The notes: generated by a model not told the origin, from the sequence alone. Shown: positions 23,229 to 31,605, counted from the first letter of the stretch. The stretch: 34,162 nucleotides of DNA from Anaerolineaceae bacterium (GCA_003598975.1 QZIJ01000140.1:1-34162); one strand, 5' to 3'. A program made the numbers and translations.

Positions 23229-24146
23229 ATGTACACATCCCCCACTTCTCAAACCCAAACTGAATTTTCCATCCATCCTCAAACCTTGCTGGGACACGTC
23301 TCCTTGACCGTGGCCAGCCTCGACAATCAGATCACCTTTTACCAGCAGGCGATGGGATTCAAACTCCACTGGCGCGAGAACAATCGCGCGGGGCTGGGTT
23401 CCGGCGGCGCGGACCTGCTCCGCTTGGTGGAAGAACCCAACGTCAAGAAGTACAGCCGCGTGACGGGACTCTATCACGCCGCCTATCTCTTCCCGAACCA
23501 ACGCGAGTTGGCGCGGGCGATGGCGCGCCTGTTTGTGCTGAAATATCCCAACTCGCCCACCGACCACATCATGACCAAGACCACCTATCTCGATGACCTG
23601 GAAGCCAACGGGATCGAACTCTATGCCGAGTCTCCCGAAGACGGGACGTGGTCACTGACGGATGGTCAGTACATCACCCGCCGCAAAGATGGCTCCCTGA
23701 GCAACGGACGCGAGCCGCTGGATTTGGATGAACTCTTCACTCATCTCAAGGAAGACGACAAGGTGGATGTCCCCATTCCAGCCGAAGCGCGAGTTGGACA
23801 CGTTCATCTCCACGTGCGCGACATTGACGAGGCGGTTGACTTCTACCACGGCGTGCTCGGCTTCGACGTGATGGGCGTGGTCAAGGATTTTCAAATGGCG
23901 TTCGTCTCCGCGGGCGGATACCATCATCATATCGGACTCAACACCTGGCAGGGACGCGGCGCGCCTCCGCCTCCCGCCGACGCGGTGGGACTGCGTCACT
24001 TCACGGTGGAACTGCCCAATCAGCAAGCGCTGGACGATGTCATCGCTCGGGTGGACGCGGCAGGCCTCCCGTCTAATCAGACCGATGATGGTTTGCTCGT
24101 CCACGATCCGTCACAGAATGGGGTGGTGTTGCGGGTGAAAGAGTAA
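23229..24146 (+). CDS. Two-domain VOC protein, CatE-like ring-cleavage dioxygenase
   Basis: A 305-residue protein with two vicinal-oxygen-chelate modules. The first starts LLGHVSLTVASLDNQITFYQQAMGF (about 20-45), the second VGHVHLHVRDIDEAVDFYHGVLGFDV (about 190-215), with metal-ligand His in each, and GGYHHHIGLNTW. This is the layout of YfiE/CatE-type catechol 2,3-dioxygenases; the substrate is uncertain and glyoxalase-like roles are possible. GAGG lies seven bases before the ATG. It is a single gene followed by a terminator and divergent from the kinase operon. Confidence 0.85.
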   Translation: MYTSPTSQTQTEFSIHPQTLLGHVSLTVASLDNQITFYQQAMGFKLHWRENNRAGLGSGGADLLRLVEEPNVKKYSRVTGLYHAAYLFPNQRELARAMARLFVLKYPNSPTDHIMTKTTYLDDLEANGIELYAESPEDGTWSLTDGQYITRRKDGSLSNGREPLDLDELFTHLKEDDKVDVPIPAEARVGHVHLHVRDIDEAVDFYHGVLGFDVMGVVKDFQMAFVSAGGYHHHIGLNTWQGRGAPPPPADAVGLRHFTVELPNQQALDDVIARVDAAGLPSNQTDDGLLVHDPSQNGVVLRVKE

Positions 24147-24162
24147 GTCAAAACCAGACATG

Positions 24163-24193
24163 ACTTCCCCAGACCAATCAGGTTTGGGGAAGT
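24163..24193 (+). terminator. Hairpin terminator after the VOC gene
   Basis: ACTTCCCCAGACC (24163-24175) and GGTTTGGGGAAGT (24181-24193) pair with one G-T wobble, five-base loop; the T-tract is weak. Confidence 0.7.
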
Positions 24194-24339
24194 TTGATTC
24201 TGGGGGATTGAACTCGCTTGCCCCTTTCCTCAATCCAAGTTATCCTTAAGGCATCCCCTTATTGGCATAAAGGTTATCCGCTTTTTCTGCGCGTAGCCTG
24301 TTCTTATTTTCGTCCAATCCCCAGAAAATGGAGGTTTCC

Positions 24340-26247
24340 ATGCGCGTCCACGTCCCTGAAAAATACGAGCGAAACGGCTGGCCGTCTGTCGAGCGTCCCG
24401 ATCTGACGCCGCCCGAAGGCTGGAGTTTGCCGCTCATCAACTCGGTTAATCGCGTCTATCAGAGTCGCCTCTCGCCCGATGGCGAGCGGATCGCGTTCAT
24501 CTGGAACCGCGAGGAGCAGGCGGATGTTTACGTCATGCCGTCGAAGGGCGGGTGGCCGAGCCGCGTTTCGTTCACGCGCGCCAGCACGCCCTATTGGTGG
24601 GATCGCGCCCCGCAGTGGTCGCCCGACGGCAAGTGGCTGGCCTTCCGCATGAAGGGAGACGTTCACATCGCCGACTCGCGCGGCGGGCTTCCCGTCAAAC
24701 TGCCTCTGCCGCTCGACGCGTCCGCTTCGCCCGCGTGGATGCCCGACAGCAATCAGATGGTCATCGCGATTCGTCCCGACGAGATTCCGCACCTCGCCAT
24801 GACTGACCGCGAGGGGACGTTCCTACGCGTCCTCACAAGGGACAGCGGCGAGGACGCCGACCCGCGTCCCTCCCCCGACGGGAAGTGGGTCGCGTACGTC
24901 CACTGGCCTGACGACGACCGCAACCGCCGCGACATCCGCCTCGTTGACCTCGCCTCGGGCGTGACGCGCGTGCTGGTGGGCGCGCCGAAGATGAAAGACT
25001 GGTTCCCGCGCTGGTCGCCCGACTCAAAATGGATCGCGTTCCTCTCGCAACGTACGGACTACAACCAGGTGTGGGTCATCCGCCCTGATGGGACGGAGAT
25101 GCGTCAGGTGACGGCTCTCGGCACGAACGTGGAGGAGTTTTCGTGGTCGCCCGATGGGACGCGTTTGGCGGTGATCGTCAACCGCCGCGGCAAACTCGAT
25201 TTGGCGGCGACCAACTTGACGTCAGGAAAGACCGAGGAGGTCAAGGCGGGGCGCGGAGTCTACTCGCGTCCGCAGTGGAGTCCCGACGGCGCGTACATCT
25301 ACGTCGAGTATGAAGATCCGATCACGCCGCCCGACATCCAGCGCATTGACGTGTCGAGCGGGCGCGCGAAACAGTTGACGTTTTCGAATCCGCCCGCGCT
25401 TGCGACCCTGCCGATGGTGATGCCCGAGGAGGCGATTTACAAAAGCGCTGATGGACTCGAAATCGCGGGCATTCTTTACAAGCCGAAAAATCCCAACGGC
25501 GCGGCGCTGGTGCATCCGCACGGAGGTCCGACCGAGCAGTTTGGGTACACGTGGGAAATTTTGATTCAGTATCTGGCCGCGAAGGGTTACACCGTGTTGT
25601 GCCCGAACTATCGAGGCTCGACGGGATATGGGCTGGCGTTCGAACATGCCAACTACAACAACTGGGGTGTCGGCGATGTGCAGGATTGCTTGAGCGCCGC
25701 GAAGTTTTTGGCCGACCTGCCTGGGATTGCCCCCGCGCGCCTCGGCATTTATGGCGCGAGTTACGGCGGCTATCTGACGGTGGCGAGCCTGGCGCGTGAC
25801 CCCGAGTTTCGATTCGCGTGCGGCGTGAGTCAGTATGGCGACGCGTCGCTGGTCAGTTCGTGGGCGCAGTGCGACCGCAACACGCGCCTGTACACCGAAA
25901 TGCAGATCGGACATCCGTCGGACAATTGGGAGGTCTTCATTGACGGCTCATCCATTCATCAGGTGGCGAACATCAAGTCGCCGCTGTTGCTGTTGCACGG
26001 ACTCGAAGACGAAGTGGTCGCGCCGCAATCGTCGGAAGAACTGGCCGAAGCCCTGCGCCGTCACAACAAGACCTTCGAGTACAAGACCTACGCGGGCGAG
26101 CCGCATGGATTCCAAAAACGCGCCACCGTTCTCGACGCGACGACGCGGCTGGAACGGTTTTTGGATTGGTATCTGTTGCCGCCGTCGGTGCCGAGTCCGC
26201 CGAGGATTGATCTGCCGTTGGTGGGGGGTGAGGATGATGAGGAGTAG
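24340..26247 (+). CDS. S9-family prolyl oligopeptidase-type peptidase
   Basis: A 635-residue cytoplasmic serine peptidase of the acylaminoacyl-peptidase/DPP-IV type. The N-terminal half is a beta-propeller of repeats marked SPDGERIAF, SPDGKWLAF, SPDGKWVAY, SPDSKWIAF, SPDGTRLAV. The C-terminal alpha/beta-hydrolase has HGGPTEQ, GASYGGY (Ser474), HGLEDEVV (Asp557) and GEPHGF (His589). It trims short or N-blocked peptides. There is no signal peptide. GGAGG lies five bases before the ATG at 24340; an upstream in-frame ATG covers the ribosome site and is rejected. Confidence 0.92.
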   Translation: MRVHVPEKYERNGWPSVERPDLTPPEGWSLPLINSVNRVYQSRLSPDGERIAFIWNREEQADVYVMPSKGGWPSRVSFTRASTPYWWDRAPQWSPDGKWLAFRMKGDVHIADSRGGLPVKLPLPLDASASPAWMPDSNQMVIAIRPDEIPHLAMTDREGTFLRVLTRDSGEDADPRPSPDGKWVAYVHWPDDDRNRRDIRLVDLASGVTRVLVGAPKMKDWFPRWSPDSKWIAFLSQRTDYNQVWVIRPDGTEMRQVTALGTNVEEFSWSPDGTRLAVIVNRRGKLDLAATNLTSGKTEEVKAGRGVYSRPQWSPDGAYIYVEYEDPITPPDIQRIDVSSGRAKQLTFSNPPALATLPMVMPEEAIYKSADGLEIAGILYKPKNPNGAALVHPHGGPTEQFGYTWEILIQYLAAKGYTVLCPNYRGSTGYGLAFEHANYNNWGVGDVQDCLSAAKFLADLPGIAPARLGIYGASYGGYLTVASLARDPEFRFACGVSQYGDASLVSSWAQCDRNTRLYTEMQIGHPSDNWEVFIDGSSIHQVANIKSPLLLLHGLEDEVVAPQSSEELAEALRRHNKTFEYKTYAGEPHGFQKRATVLDATTRLERFLDWYLLPPSVPSPPRIDLPLVGGEDDEE

Positions 26248-26253
26248 GGCTTT

Positions 26254-26320
26254 GGGACGCGGATAACGCGGATTGAACGGATGAACGCGGAGATGTTTAA
26301 TTTCTCCGCGTTCGTTTTTT
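26254..26320 (+). terminator. Repeat-derived terminator of the S9 peptidase gene
   Basis: 26254-26294 is a GGGACGCGGATAACGCGGAT-type dispersed repeat, found in reverse orientation at 29511-29552. Its end forms the hairpin GAACGCGGAGA (26283-26293) / TCTCCGCGTTC (26303-26313), exact, followed by six T, so the repeat acts as terminator. Confidence 0.8.
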
Positions 26321-26341
26321 ACAACACATAACAAATGTGCG

Positions 26342-26370
26342 TTGACCATGCGAGTCTTTGTGCATATAAT
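26342..26370 (+). promoter_or_regulatory. Near-consensus promoter of the AT-rich insert
   Basis: TTGACC (26342-26347), 17-base spacer, TATAAT (26365-26370). The predicted start near 26377 leaves an untranslated leader of about 115 bases before the ATG at 26493; I see no known riboswitch in it. Confidence 0.8.
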
Positions 26371-26492
26371 CAGGCTATCGTAGTTTACGTTGCACCTTTA
26401 ATCCACTGGGCAATCCCACAGGCTTTTTTCGACAAATATCCATTTGATTCATAAGCCAATCGAGCGCGAGTTTGTTTTCAAAGGAAAGGCAT

Positions 26493-27368
26493 ATGGACAT
26501 CATCGCTCTTTCGCAAGCATTGGTTTCATTGTTAGCCCCCATATTGCCATGGCTAGTTAAGGCTGGCGAAAAATCTGTTGAGGAGATTGGCAAGAAAATC
26601 GGGGAATCTTCTTGGAACTTTGCCAAAAAGATTTGGGCTCGTCTTTCCCCTAAACTAAATGCCAATCCTGTAGCGAAAGAAGCAGTTGCTGATGTGGCGC
26701 AAAATCCTAAAGATGAGGATTCAATCGCCGCTTTTCGTGGTCAATTAAAGAAGTTGTTGACATCTGATCCATCTTTGGCTCAAGAACTGTTTGCTCAAAT
26801 TAAGGATATTGAAGCGGTTTCAAGTCAGATCAACATAAACATTGGGAACATCAATGTAGGCGGCAATGTATACGGTGGGAATTTTGTCGGCGGCACAGGT
26901 AATGTCTTCAATAACGGAACGAACAATTACCACTACACAGTCAACATTGGGAAGATTGACAGGGTGGTCTATGGCAGAGAAAATCGTATGGCCGAAATGC
27001 AAGAAATCGAATTAAGTTTCTTGCAACCTGATAGCACATACCCAAAACATTCTTGGATAGATAAAGCAAATGTATTGGAAATCATTGCGGGACAAAACTC
27101 AAGAGTCACGGATGAAAAATGGGAGCCAACTGGATTTAACCATGCCGTATTACGGAATCTTTTGATTACCGAAATCAATCGTTGGACATTGAAAGGATGG
27201 GAATTAGTGGAGACTGATCCCGAAAAATTATTTATTTCAGAATACGACTCGGCAGAAACCATTGCTTCGGCTGTTGGCAGTCTGTTAAGTATTCCAACTG
27301 GAACTGCGCGGAGACATTGGAGAATCTATTACGGTGCTAGATTTCATGTCAGACGTTTCGTCGACTAA
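26493..27368 (+). CDS. Helical/Gly-Asn-rich protein of the AT-rich insert, unknown
   Basis: Not assigned to a family. A 291-residue protein from the ATG at 26493, with AAGGAAAGG just upstream. Residues 1-110 are helical and amphipathic (LVKAGEKSVEEIGKKIGESS), then NPKDEDSIAAFRGQLKKLL. Residues 112-150 are a Gly/Asn run (INVGGNVYGGNFVGGTGN) like short beta-solenoids. Residues 160-291 form a separate domain; ITEINRWTLKGWELVET recalls the DUF4177 pattern. The helical-plus-GGN layout is seen in proteins whose C-terminus varies, some in predicted immune or signalling systems (from memory). No enzyme motif is visible. The J-domain gene follows after 23 bases. Confidence 0.7.
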   Translation: MDIIALSQALVSLLAPILPWLVKAGEKSVEEIGKKIGESSWNFAKKIWARLSPKLNANPVAKEAVADVAQNPKDEDSIAAFRGQLKKLLTSDPSLAQELFAQIKDIEAVSSQININIGNINVGGNVYGGNFVGGTGNVFNNGTNNYHYTVNIGKIDRVVYGRENRMAEMQEIELSFLQPDSTYPKHSWIDKANVLEIIAGQNSRVTDEKWEPTGFNHAVLRNLLITEINRWTLKGWELVETDPEKLFISEYDSAETIASAVGSLLSIPTGTARRHWRIYYGARFHVRRFVD

Positions 27369-27391
27369 TTTCAACTTTGGAGGATTGAAAA

Positions 27392-28234
27392 ATGGCTACA
27401 AATTTACCAAATTACTACAAGGCATTGCAAGTTGACAATGAGGCAGAAACAGAAGTTATTGAAGTAGCATATAAACGTTTGGCTTTGAAATACCATCCTG
27501 ATGTTAATAAGTCGCCAAACGCCGAAGAAAAAATGAAACTGATAAATGAGGCAAGAAAAGTTTTGACCGATCCCAAAGAGCGAAGAAAATACGATCAAGA
27601 ATATTCGCAAGATAATCAGCGTCAAAGCGCACCCCCAAAAGCCAAGAAACAAGATGTTCCTGTCGAAGATGATATTTGGGAAGAAAAATCAATCCGAAAC
27701 TTGGCTACTCAAATAATTTTTGTTGTTCAGCAAGCGCTTAACCAAAAGAAATGGCGTATCGCGCAAGAAAAATTATATGCCTTTGAAGGACTTGGCAAAC
27801 CGTCTAAGGATGGTCCATTGCCAACCTTTACGTCGTTCCTGCCTGAATGGCAGAATGCAAAAAAATTGGATGAATTGGCGAATCAGCAATCTACCGAGTT
27901 TCGGGTTAAGTTGCAGAAGTATTCGTTCATCCTATACTGCACTGTTTTATCCTTTCTTGGTCTTGTGGCAGGAATAGGAGATGGGTCGCCAGGATTTTGG
28001 TTTCTATTGGGAATTGGGGGACTTATTATTGGCTTTGTCGTTGGGGCAATTGGAACAGCAGTGTATATGCAATGGTTCGCTGGCAAAAGAGATGAAGGGA
28101 CAGATATGTTTTTGGGAGTAATGACCCCTGTCATAATTGCCTTAGTGATTACTGTTGGTATCTATATCATTATGGGATATGCCATTCTTAAAGGACTCAG
28201 TATATCCTTCCAAAATGATAACAGGAGGCGGTAA
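27392..28234 (+). CDS. Membrane-anchored J-domain protein
   Basis: A 280-residue J protein. The N-terminal J domain (about 6-70) has HPD at 35-37 in ALKYHPDVN and the usual EARKVLTDPKERRKYD end. A charged linker, then a helical region around 98-170, then three TM helices (about 177-195, 202-228, 240-266) and a basic tail. It lacks the Gly/Phe and zinc domains of DnaJ, so it would bring DnaK to the membrane for a specific client, probably the product of the preceding gene (inference). GGAGG lies before the ATG. AT-rich like its partner. I see no terminator before the next gene. Confidence 0.85.
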   Translation: MATNLPNYYKALQVDNEAETEVIEVAYKRLALKYHPDVNKSPNAEEKMKLINEARKVLTDPKERRKYDQEYSQDNQRQSAPPKAKKQDVPVEDDIWEEKSIRNLATQIIFVVQQALNQKKWRIAQEKLYAFEGLGKPSKDGPLPTFTSFLPEWQNAKKLDELANQQSTEFRVKLQKYSFILYCTVLSFLGLVAGIGDGSPGFWFLLGIGGLIIGFVVGAIGTAVYMQWFAGKRDEGTDMFLGVMTPVIIALVITVGIYIIMGYAILKGLSISFQNDNRRR

Positions 28235-28252
28235 TAGCCTGTAAGCCTGAAA

Positions 28253-29419
28253 ATGACCGAATTCTTCCTCTACGACACCTTAACCTGGCCTGAAGTCGCC
28301 GATCTCCCTCGCGAAGCTCCCCTCGTTCTGCCGCTTGGTTCCTCCTTCGACACTTCGACTTCGCTCAGTGCAAGTTCCGAGAAACTCGCCGCGCAACTGG
28401 GACATCCCAACCGCCTCGGCATTCTCCCGTCTTTTCCCTTCGGCTGGCGCGGCAGTGGACTGGCTGTCCCTGAACCGCTGCTCTCCGCCTACATCGGCAA
28501 CCTGCTCGACAGTCTGCGCGACGATGGGTTTACGCGCGTGTACGCGTTGACTCCCCAAGGCATTGACCTCGGCCTCGGCGAATCCGCTCTCCGCCAGACC
28601 TCCGAGGTCTCAAAGACCTCGGAGGTCTTACCAAGCGACTCCGAACGCGGCAAAGTCATCCTCATCCCCATCGGCCACACCGAGCAACACGGATGCCACC
28701 TGCCCCTCAACGTGGACACGATCATCATTGACGCCATCGCGCAAGGGACGGCGAACAAAGTCCCTGAGCAGGCGTACACTCTGCCCGTCAATCCCTACGG
28801 CGTCAGCACGCACCGTTCCTCCTTTGCCGCGACCCTCAACGCGGGCGGACGCGCCTTCGAAGATTTCTGGCTCGGCGTCATTGACGTGCTCGCGGCGCGC
28901 GGCTTCGACCGCTTCTACTTCATGAGCGGACACGGCGGCAACATGTCGTTCCTCGTCAACATTACCAAGTACGCGGGCGAGCGTCACCGACGGATTTTCT
29001 GCGCCACGGCGTTTCTGCACACGGCGGGAAGAATCGGTTCTGTCGCGCTGGATAAATATCGCACCTCGCCTATCGGCGGGATGGGTCACGCCTGCGAACT
29101 GGAGACTTCGTATATGCTCCACCTGCGCCCCGGCCTCTGTCACATGGAGCGCGTGGTGGACGAGACCGACTTCGTCTCCACGCTCGACTACTACATGGAC
29201 TGGATCGAGGGCGGCAGTCTCATCGCCAACCCGCCCTGGGACGACGACAGCAAGACGGGCGCGTATGGTGCGGGCAGTCACGCCACCGCGGAGAAGGGAC
29301 GTCTCTGGCTGGAGGCCGCGGTCGAGGAGAAGGTCGGTCATGTGGCCGAGATCCACGAACAGCACCGTCGACGGGAAGAGAGACGGAACGCGGGGTATGG
29401 GTTGTGGGGGAAGAAGTAA
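28253..29419 (+). CDS. Creatininase-family amidohydrolase with degenerate N-terminal half-domain
   Basis: A 388-residue protein; the family is usually near 250. Residues 134-388 are a complete creatininase-type domain: IGHTEQHGCHLPLNVDT (Glu144, His146, Asp155), SGHGGN (His227) and GMGHACELETS (Glu282), the usual two-metal site. Residues 10-105 repeat its plan without ligands: LPLGSS for IPIGHTEQHG, LPSFPFG for LPVNPYG, GFTRVYALTPQG for GFDRFYFMSGHGG. The join (116-127) is the TSEV palindrome. Relatives cut cyclic amides or formamides; the substrate is unknown. No ribosome site at normal distance; GGAGG lies about 25 bases before the ATG. Confidence 0.85.
   Translation: MTEFFLYDTLTWPEVADLPREAPLVLPLGSSFDTSTSLSASSEKLAAQLGHPNRLGILPSFPFGWRGSGLAVPEPLLSAYIGNLLDSLRDDGFTRVYALTPQGIDLGLGESALRQTSEVSKTSEVLPSDSERGKVILIPIGHTEQHGCHLPLNVDTIIIDAIAQGTANKVPEQAYTLPVNPYGVSTHRSSFAATLNAGGRAFEDFWLGVIDVLAARGFDRFYFMSGHGGNMSFLVNITKYAGERHRRIFCATAFLHTAGRIGSVALDKYRTSPIGGMGHACELETSYMLHLRPGLCHMERVVDETDFVSTLDYYMDWIEGGSLIANPPWDDDSKTGAYGAGSHATAEKGRLWLEAAVEEKVGHVAEIHEQHRRREERRNAGYGLWGKK
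28341..28376 (+). repeat. CTTCGACTTCGCTCAG-type repeat in the creatininase gene
   Basis: A CTTCGACTTCGCTCAGTGCAAG stretch (reverse-complement style of the 2304-2337 repeat in gatA) codes for SFDTSTSLSASS in the degenerate half-domain, at the place where the catalytic EQHG would be. Confidence 0.55.
28596..28628. repeat. TSEV palindrome, copy 2 (in-frame)
   Basis: AGACCTCCGAGGTCT and AGACCTCGGAGGTCT, exact 15-base arms with a three-base centre. It codes for QTSEVSKTSEVL between the two halves of the creatininase-like protein. Compared with 8380-8412 (minus strand), three bases differ; T-A to C-G at one stem pair is compensatory. Confidence 0.85.
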
Positions 29420-29432
29420 GATGCGGATTTTT

Positions 29433-29506
29433 AAACACAAAGGCACTAAGACTCGAAGGCACGAAAAAAATTTGTGACCCTGTGTCTTCGTGCCTTCGTG
29501 GTTAAA
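29433..29506. repeat. CACAAAG/CGAAGG-family palindrome, copy 4
   Basis: The left arm (29433-29465) and right arm (29471-29506) are imperfect reverse complements with AAGGCACGAA/TTCGTGCCTT units. It follows the creatininase gene and probably ends or stabilises its mRNA. Confidence 0.75.
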
Positions 29507-29510
29507 TGTT

Positions 29511-29552
29511 TTTCTCCGCGTTGATCCGTGTAATCCATGTTCTCCGCGTCCC
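29511..29552. repeat. CTCCGCGTTNATCCGTG-type dispersed repeat, copy 2
   Basis: It corresponds, in reverse orientation, to 26254-26294. It stands next to the CACAAAG palindrome in the 236-base gap before the MBL-fold gene; the rest of that gap holds no gene. Confidence 0.65.
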
Positions 29553-29655
29553 ATAGATTCATCCAAACTTCCCACTCACCCTGAGAACTATTTCCTAGTA
29601 TCCAATCTCTCCTCGCTTGTATCATGGGGATGTAACTTGAGCGCGGAGGTTCAGC

Positions 29656-30621
29656 ATGGACGACAAATTCGCCATCCGATTTTGGGGCGTGCGGGGGAGC
29701 TATCCGGCACCTGGCAATGCGACTGTCCGCTATGGCGGAAATACTCCCTGCGTGGAAGTGACCGCTGGCGGGCGCACGCTCATCCTCGACGCGGGGACGG
29801 GAGTCATTCCGCTCGGGCGTGACCTCGTCCGACGCGCGAGCGGCAAACCGCTGGAAGTGTTGTTGCTGGTCAGTCACCTGCACCACGATCACACGCAGGG
29901 CTTTCCGTTCTTCACGCCTGCGTACATCCCGTCCACCAGGTTACATGTCTACGGCCTCGGTGCGGACGCGGAGTCGTTGGAGCGCGTGTTAGAGTCGAAT
30001 CAGTCCGCGCAGAGGTTTCCCGTCAGTTTGCGAGAGATGGGCGCGGCGAAGGACATCCGCTCGTTGCGCGAGTCGGACGAAGTCGTTTGGGATGAGGACG
30101 GGGTTCGGGTGGCCGCGCCCGCTCAGAGCGTCGGGAGGGACGCGTTGCGGGTGAGGATTCATCGGTCGTACGCGCACCCAGGCGGGGTCTACGTCTACCG
30201 CGTCGAGTGGCGCGGACGGTCGCTGGTCTACGCCACGGACACTGAGGGTTACGTCGGCGGCGATCGTCGGCTGGCGGCATTCGCCCGCGGCGCGGACGTG
30301 CTGATCCACGATGCGCAGTACAGCGAAGCGCACTATCGCGGACAGACAGGCGCGGCGTCCACGCAGGGATTTGGGCATTCGACGGTAGAGATGGCCTGTG
30401 AGGCCGCGTCCGCCGCGGGCGTGGGGCGACTCGTCCTGTTCCATCACGACCCGTCGTATGGCGACGCGCAGTTGGATGAGTTGCAGGCGAGAGCGCGCAG
30501 TCTGTTTCCAAATTCGCAGATGGCGTATGAGGGATTGACGTTGGAGTTGAATGAATTACAGGTAAGACGAATCCTCGATGATTTTGTAGCCCCTCGTATT
30601 TCAAGTCAATCACCGTCCTGA
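29656..30621 (+). CDS. MBL-fold metallohydrolase (cyclic-phosphodiesterase-like)
   Basis: A 321-residue metallo-beta-lactamase-fold protein. FWGVRGSYPAPG at the N-terminus and VSHLHHDHTQG, the zinc motif H-x-H-x-D-H, place it with the PhnP/RNase Z-like group, COG1235 type. Later ligands are in VYATDTEG, IHDAQYSE and FHHDPSYGD. It may hydrolyse a cyclic phosphate or phosphodiester. A Crp/Fnr gene follows, so a role in cyclic-nucleotide turnover is tempting but unproven. GCGGAGG is six bases before the ATG. The final residues (RISSQSPS) and stop lie in repeat sequence. Confidence 0.85.
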   Translation: MDDKFAIRFWGVRGSYPAPGNATVRYGGNTPCVEVTAGGRTLILDAGTGVIPLGRDLVRRASGKPLEVLLLVSHLHHDHTQGFPFFTPAYIPSTRLHVYGLGADAESLERVLESNQSAQRFPVSLREMGAAKDIRSLRESDEVVWDEDGVRVAAPAQSVGRDALRVRIHRSYAHPGGVYVYRVEWRGRSLVYATDTEGYVGGDRRLAAFARGADVLIHDAQYSEAHYRGQTGAASTQGFGHSTVEMACEAASAAGVGRLVLFHHDPSYGDAQLDELQARARSLFPNSQMAYEGLTLELNELQVRRILDDFVAPRISSQSPS

Positions 30622-30740
30622 GCGGAGGGCGGCGATGTTCCGCCCGTAGTCGAAGGATGGGCACTTGATACAACACTTGTTTGAATCTACCTGCCCTTCG
30701 ACTGCGGCTTCGACTTGCACTCAGCCTCCGCTCGGGGCAG
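30613..30740. repeat. Composite repeat between the MBL and Crp genes
   Basis: CCTGAGCGGAGGGCGG with a GGGCGG/CCGCCC hairpin, then CTGCCC (30691-30696) and GGGCAG (30735-30740) enclosing TTCGACTGCGGCTTCGACTT. It is related to the repeats in gatA and the creatininase gene and contains the MBL stop codon. Confidence 0.6.
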
Positions 30741-30775
30741 TGAGTTGAATGTAAATGAGGCGAAAGGGATGTAAA

Positions 30776-31480
30776 ATGTTGACCATGACACACGACGAGA
30801 CGCAAAGTTTGCTGGCGGGGATCGGCCTGTTTCAGGGACTGACGCCCGAGCAGTTGGTGCGGGTGGGACGCAGTGTGCGCCGCCGTGCCTTCGCCGAGGG
30901 GACAAATATTTTTACGACTGAGCAACCTGGCGAGGCGTTGTATTTCATCCTGAGCGGCAAGGTGAAGGTCTACATCGAACAACGCGATGGCACCGACGTG
31001 ACGCTTTCCATTTTGGGGCGCGGCGACACGTTTGGTGAGATGAGTATGTTCGATGATTCGGGTCGCTCGGCCAGCGCGCTGACAATCGAAGACTCGGTGT
31101 TGTTGTGGATGGATAGGCAAGCGTTTCAGGAGTGTTTGGCCGAGGTGCCGCCGTTGTGGCATAACCTGGTGCGAATCCTTTCGGCGCGCGTCCGTTTTGC
31201 GGATGAGCACATTCAGGCGCTGGCGCGGCTGGACGTGTACGGACGCGTGGCGCGTCAACTCTTAAATTTCGCCGAACGCTACGGCCAGCCCGACGCGGAT
31301 GGGAGCGTGTTCATCCCGCTGAAACTTTCGCAGGGTGATCTGGCTGATCTAGTCGGCGCGTCGCGGAAGAGGGTCAATCAAGTGATCGTGGCGTTCAAGT
31401 CGCAGGGATTGATCGCGGTAAATGAGGATGGGCGCTTTAGTCTTTTGGACCGTGGCGCGTTGGAACGGTTTTTCAGATAA
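30776..31480 (+). CDS. Crp/Fnr-family transcription regulator
   Basis: A 234-residue regulator. The cyclic-nucleotide-binding fold (about 12-130) has EALYFILSGKVKVY and GRGDTFGEMSMFDDSGRSASA, resembling the cAMP pocket (FGE...RSA). The HTH (about 165-225) carries LSQGDLADLVGASRKRVNQVI. There is no Cys cluster, so it is not an FNR oxygen sensor. AAAGGGA lies six bases before ATG 30776; ATG 30785, seven bases after TAAAAT, is an alternative leaderless start. Its target genes are not evident. Confidence 0.9.
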   Translation: MLTMTHDETQSLLAGIGLFQGLTPEQLVRVGRSVRRRAFAEGTNIFTTEQPGEALYFILSGKVKVYIEQRDGTDVTLSILGRGDTFGEMSMFDDSGRSASALTIEDSVLLWMDRQAFQECLAEVPPLWHNLVRILSARVRFADEHIQALARLDVYGRVARQLLNFAERYGQPDADGSVFIPLKLSQGDLADLVGASRKRVNQVIVAFKSQGLIAVNEDGRFSLLDRGALERFFR

Positions 31481-31485
31481 CCACT

Positions 31486-31582
31486 CGTCATTGCGAGACG
31501 GTGCTCTCACGAAGTGGTCGAAGCAATCTCCTCTTCACGGTGGGATTGCTTCGCTCGCTTAAGAACGCTCGCTCGCAATGAC
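31486..31582. repeat. CTCGCAATGAC-ended palindromic repeat, copy 2
   Basis: GTCATTGCGAG (31487-31497) and CTCGCAATGAC (31572-31582) are exact 11-bp terminal inverted repeats, with an inner GAAGCAATC/GATTGCTTC pair. Same family as 1467-1544; again it ends just upstream of a gene start. Confidence 0.85.
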
Positions 31583-31593
31583 AGTCGAAACGG

Positions 31594-31599
31594 TATAAT
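31594..31599 (+). promoter_or_regulatory. TATAAT six bases before the thioesterase start
   Basis: A perfect TATAAT with a six-base gap to ATG 31606 and no Shine-Dalgarno sequence suggests a leaderless mRNA. No -35 is seen; the upstream bases belong to the palindromic repeat. Confidence 0.4.
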
Positions 31600-31605
31600 C
31601 GCCGC

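Noticed and set aside
25222-25914. Open frame on the minus strand inside the S9 peptidase
   Set aside because: Antisense to a gene with catalytic motifs; no ribosome site or recognisable product.
26377-26492. Riboswitch in the leader of the AT-rich insert
   Set aside because: The leader of about 115 bases shows no recognisable riboswitch core or terminator/antiterminator pair.
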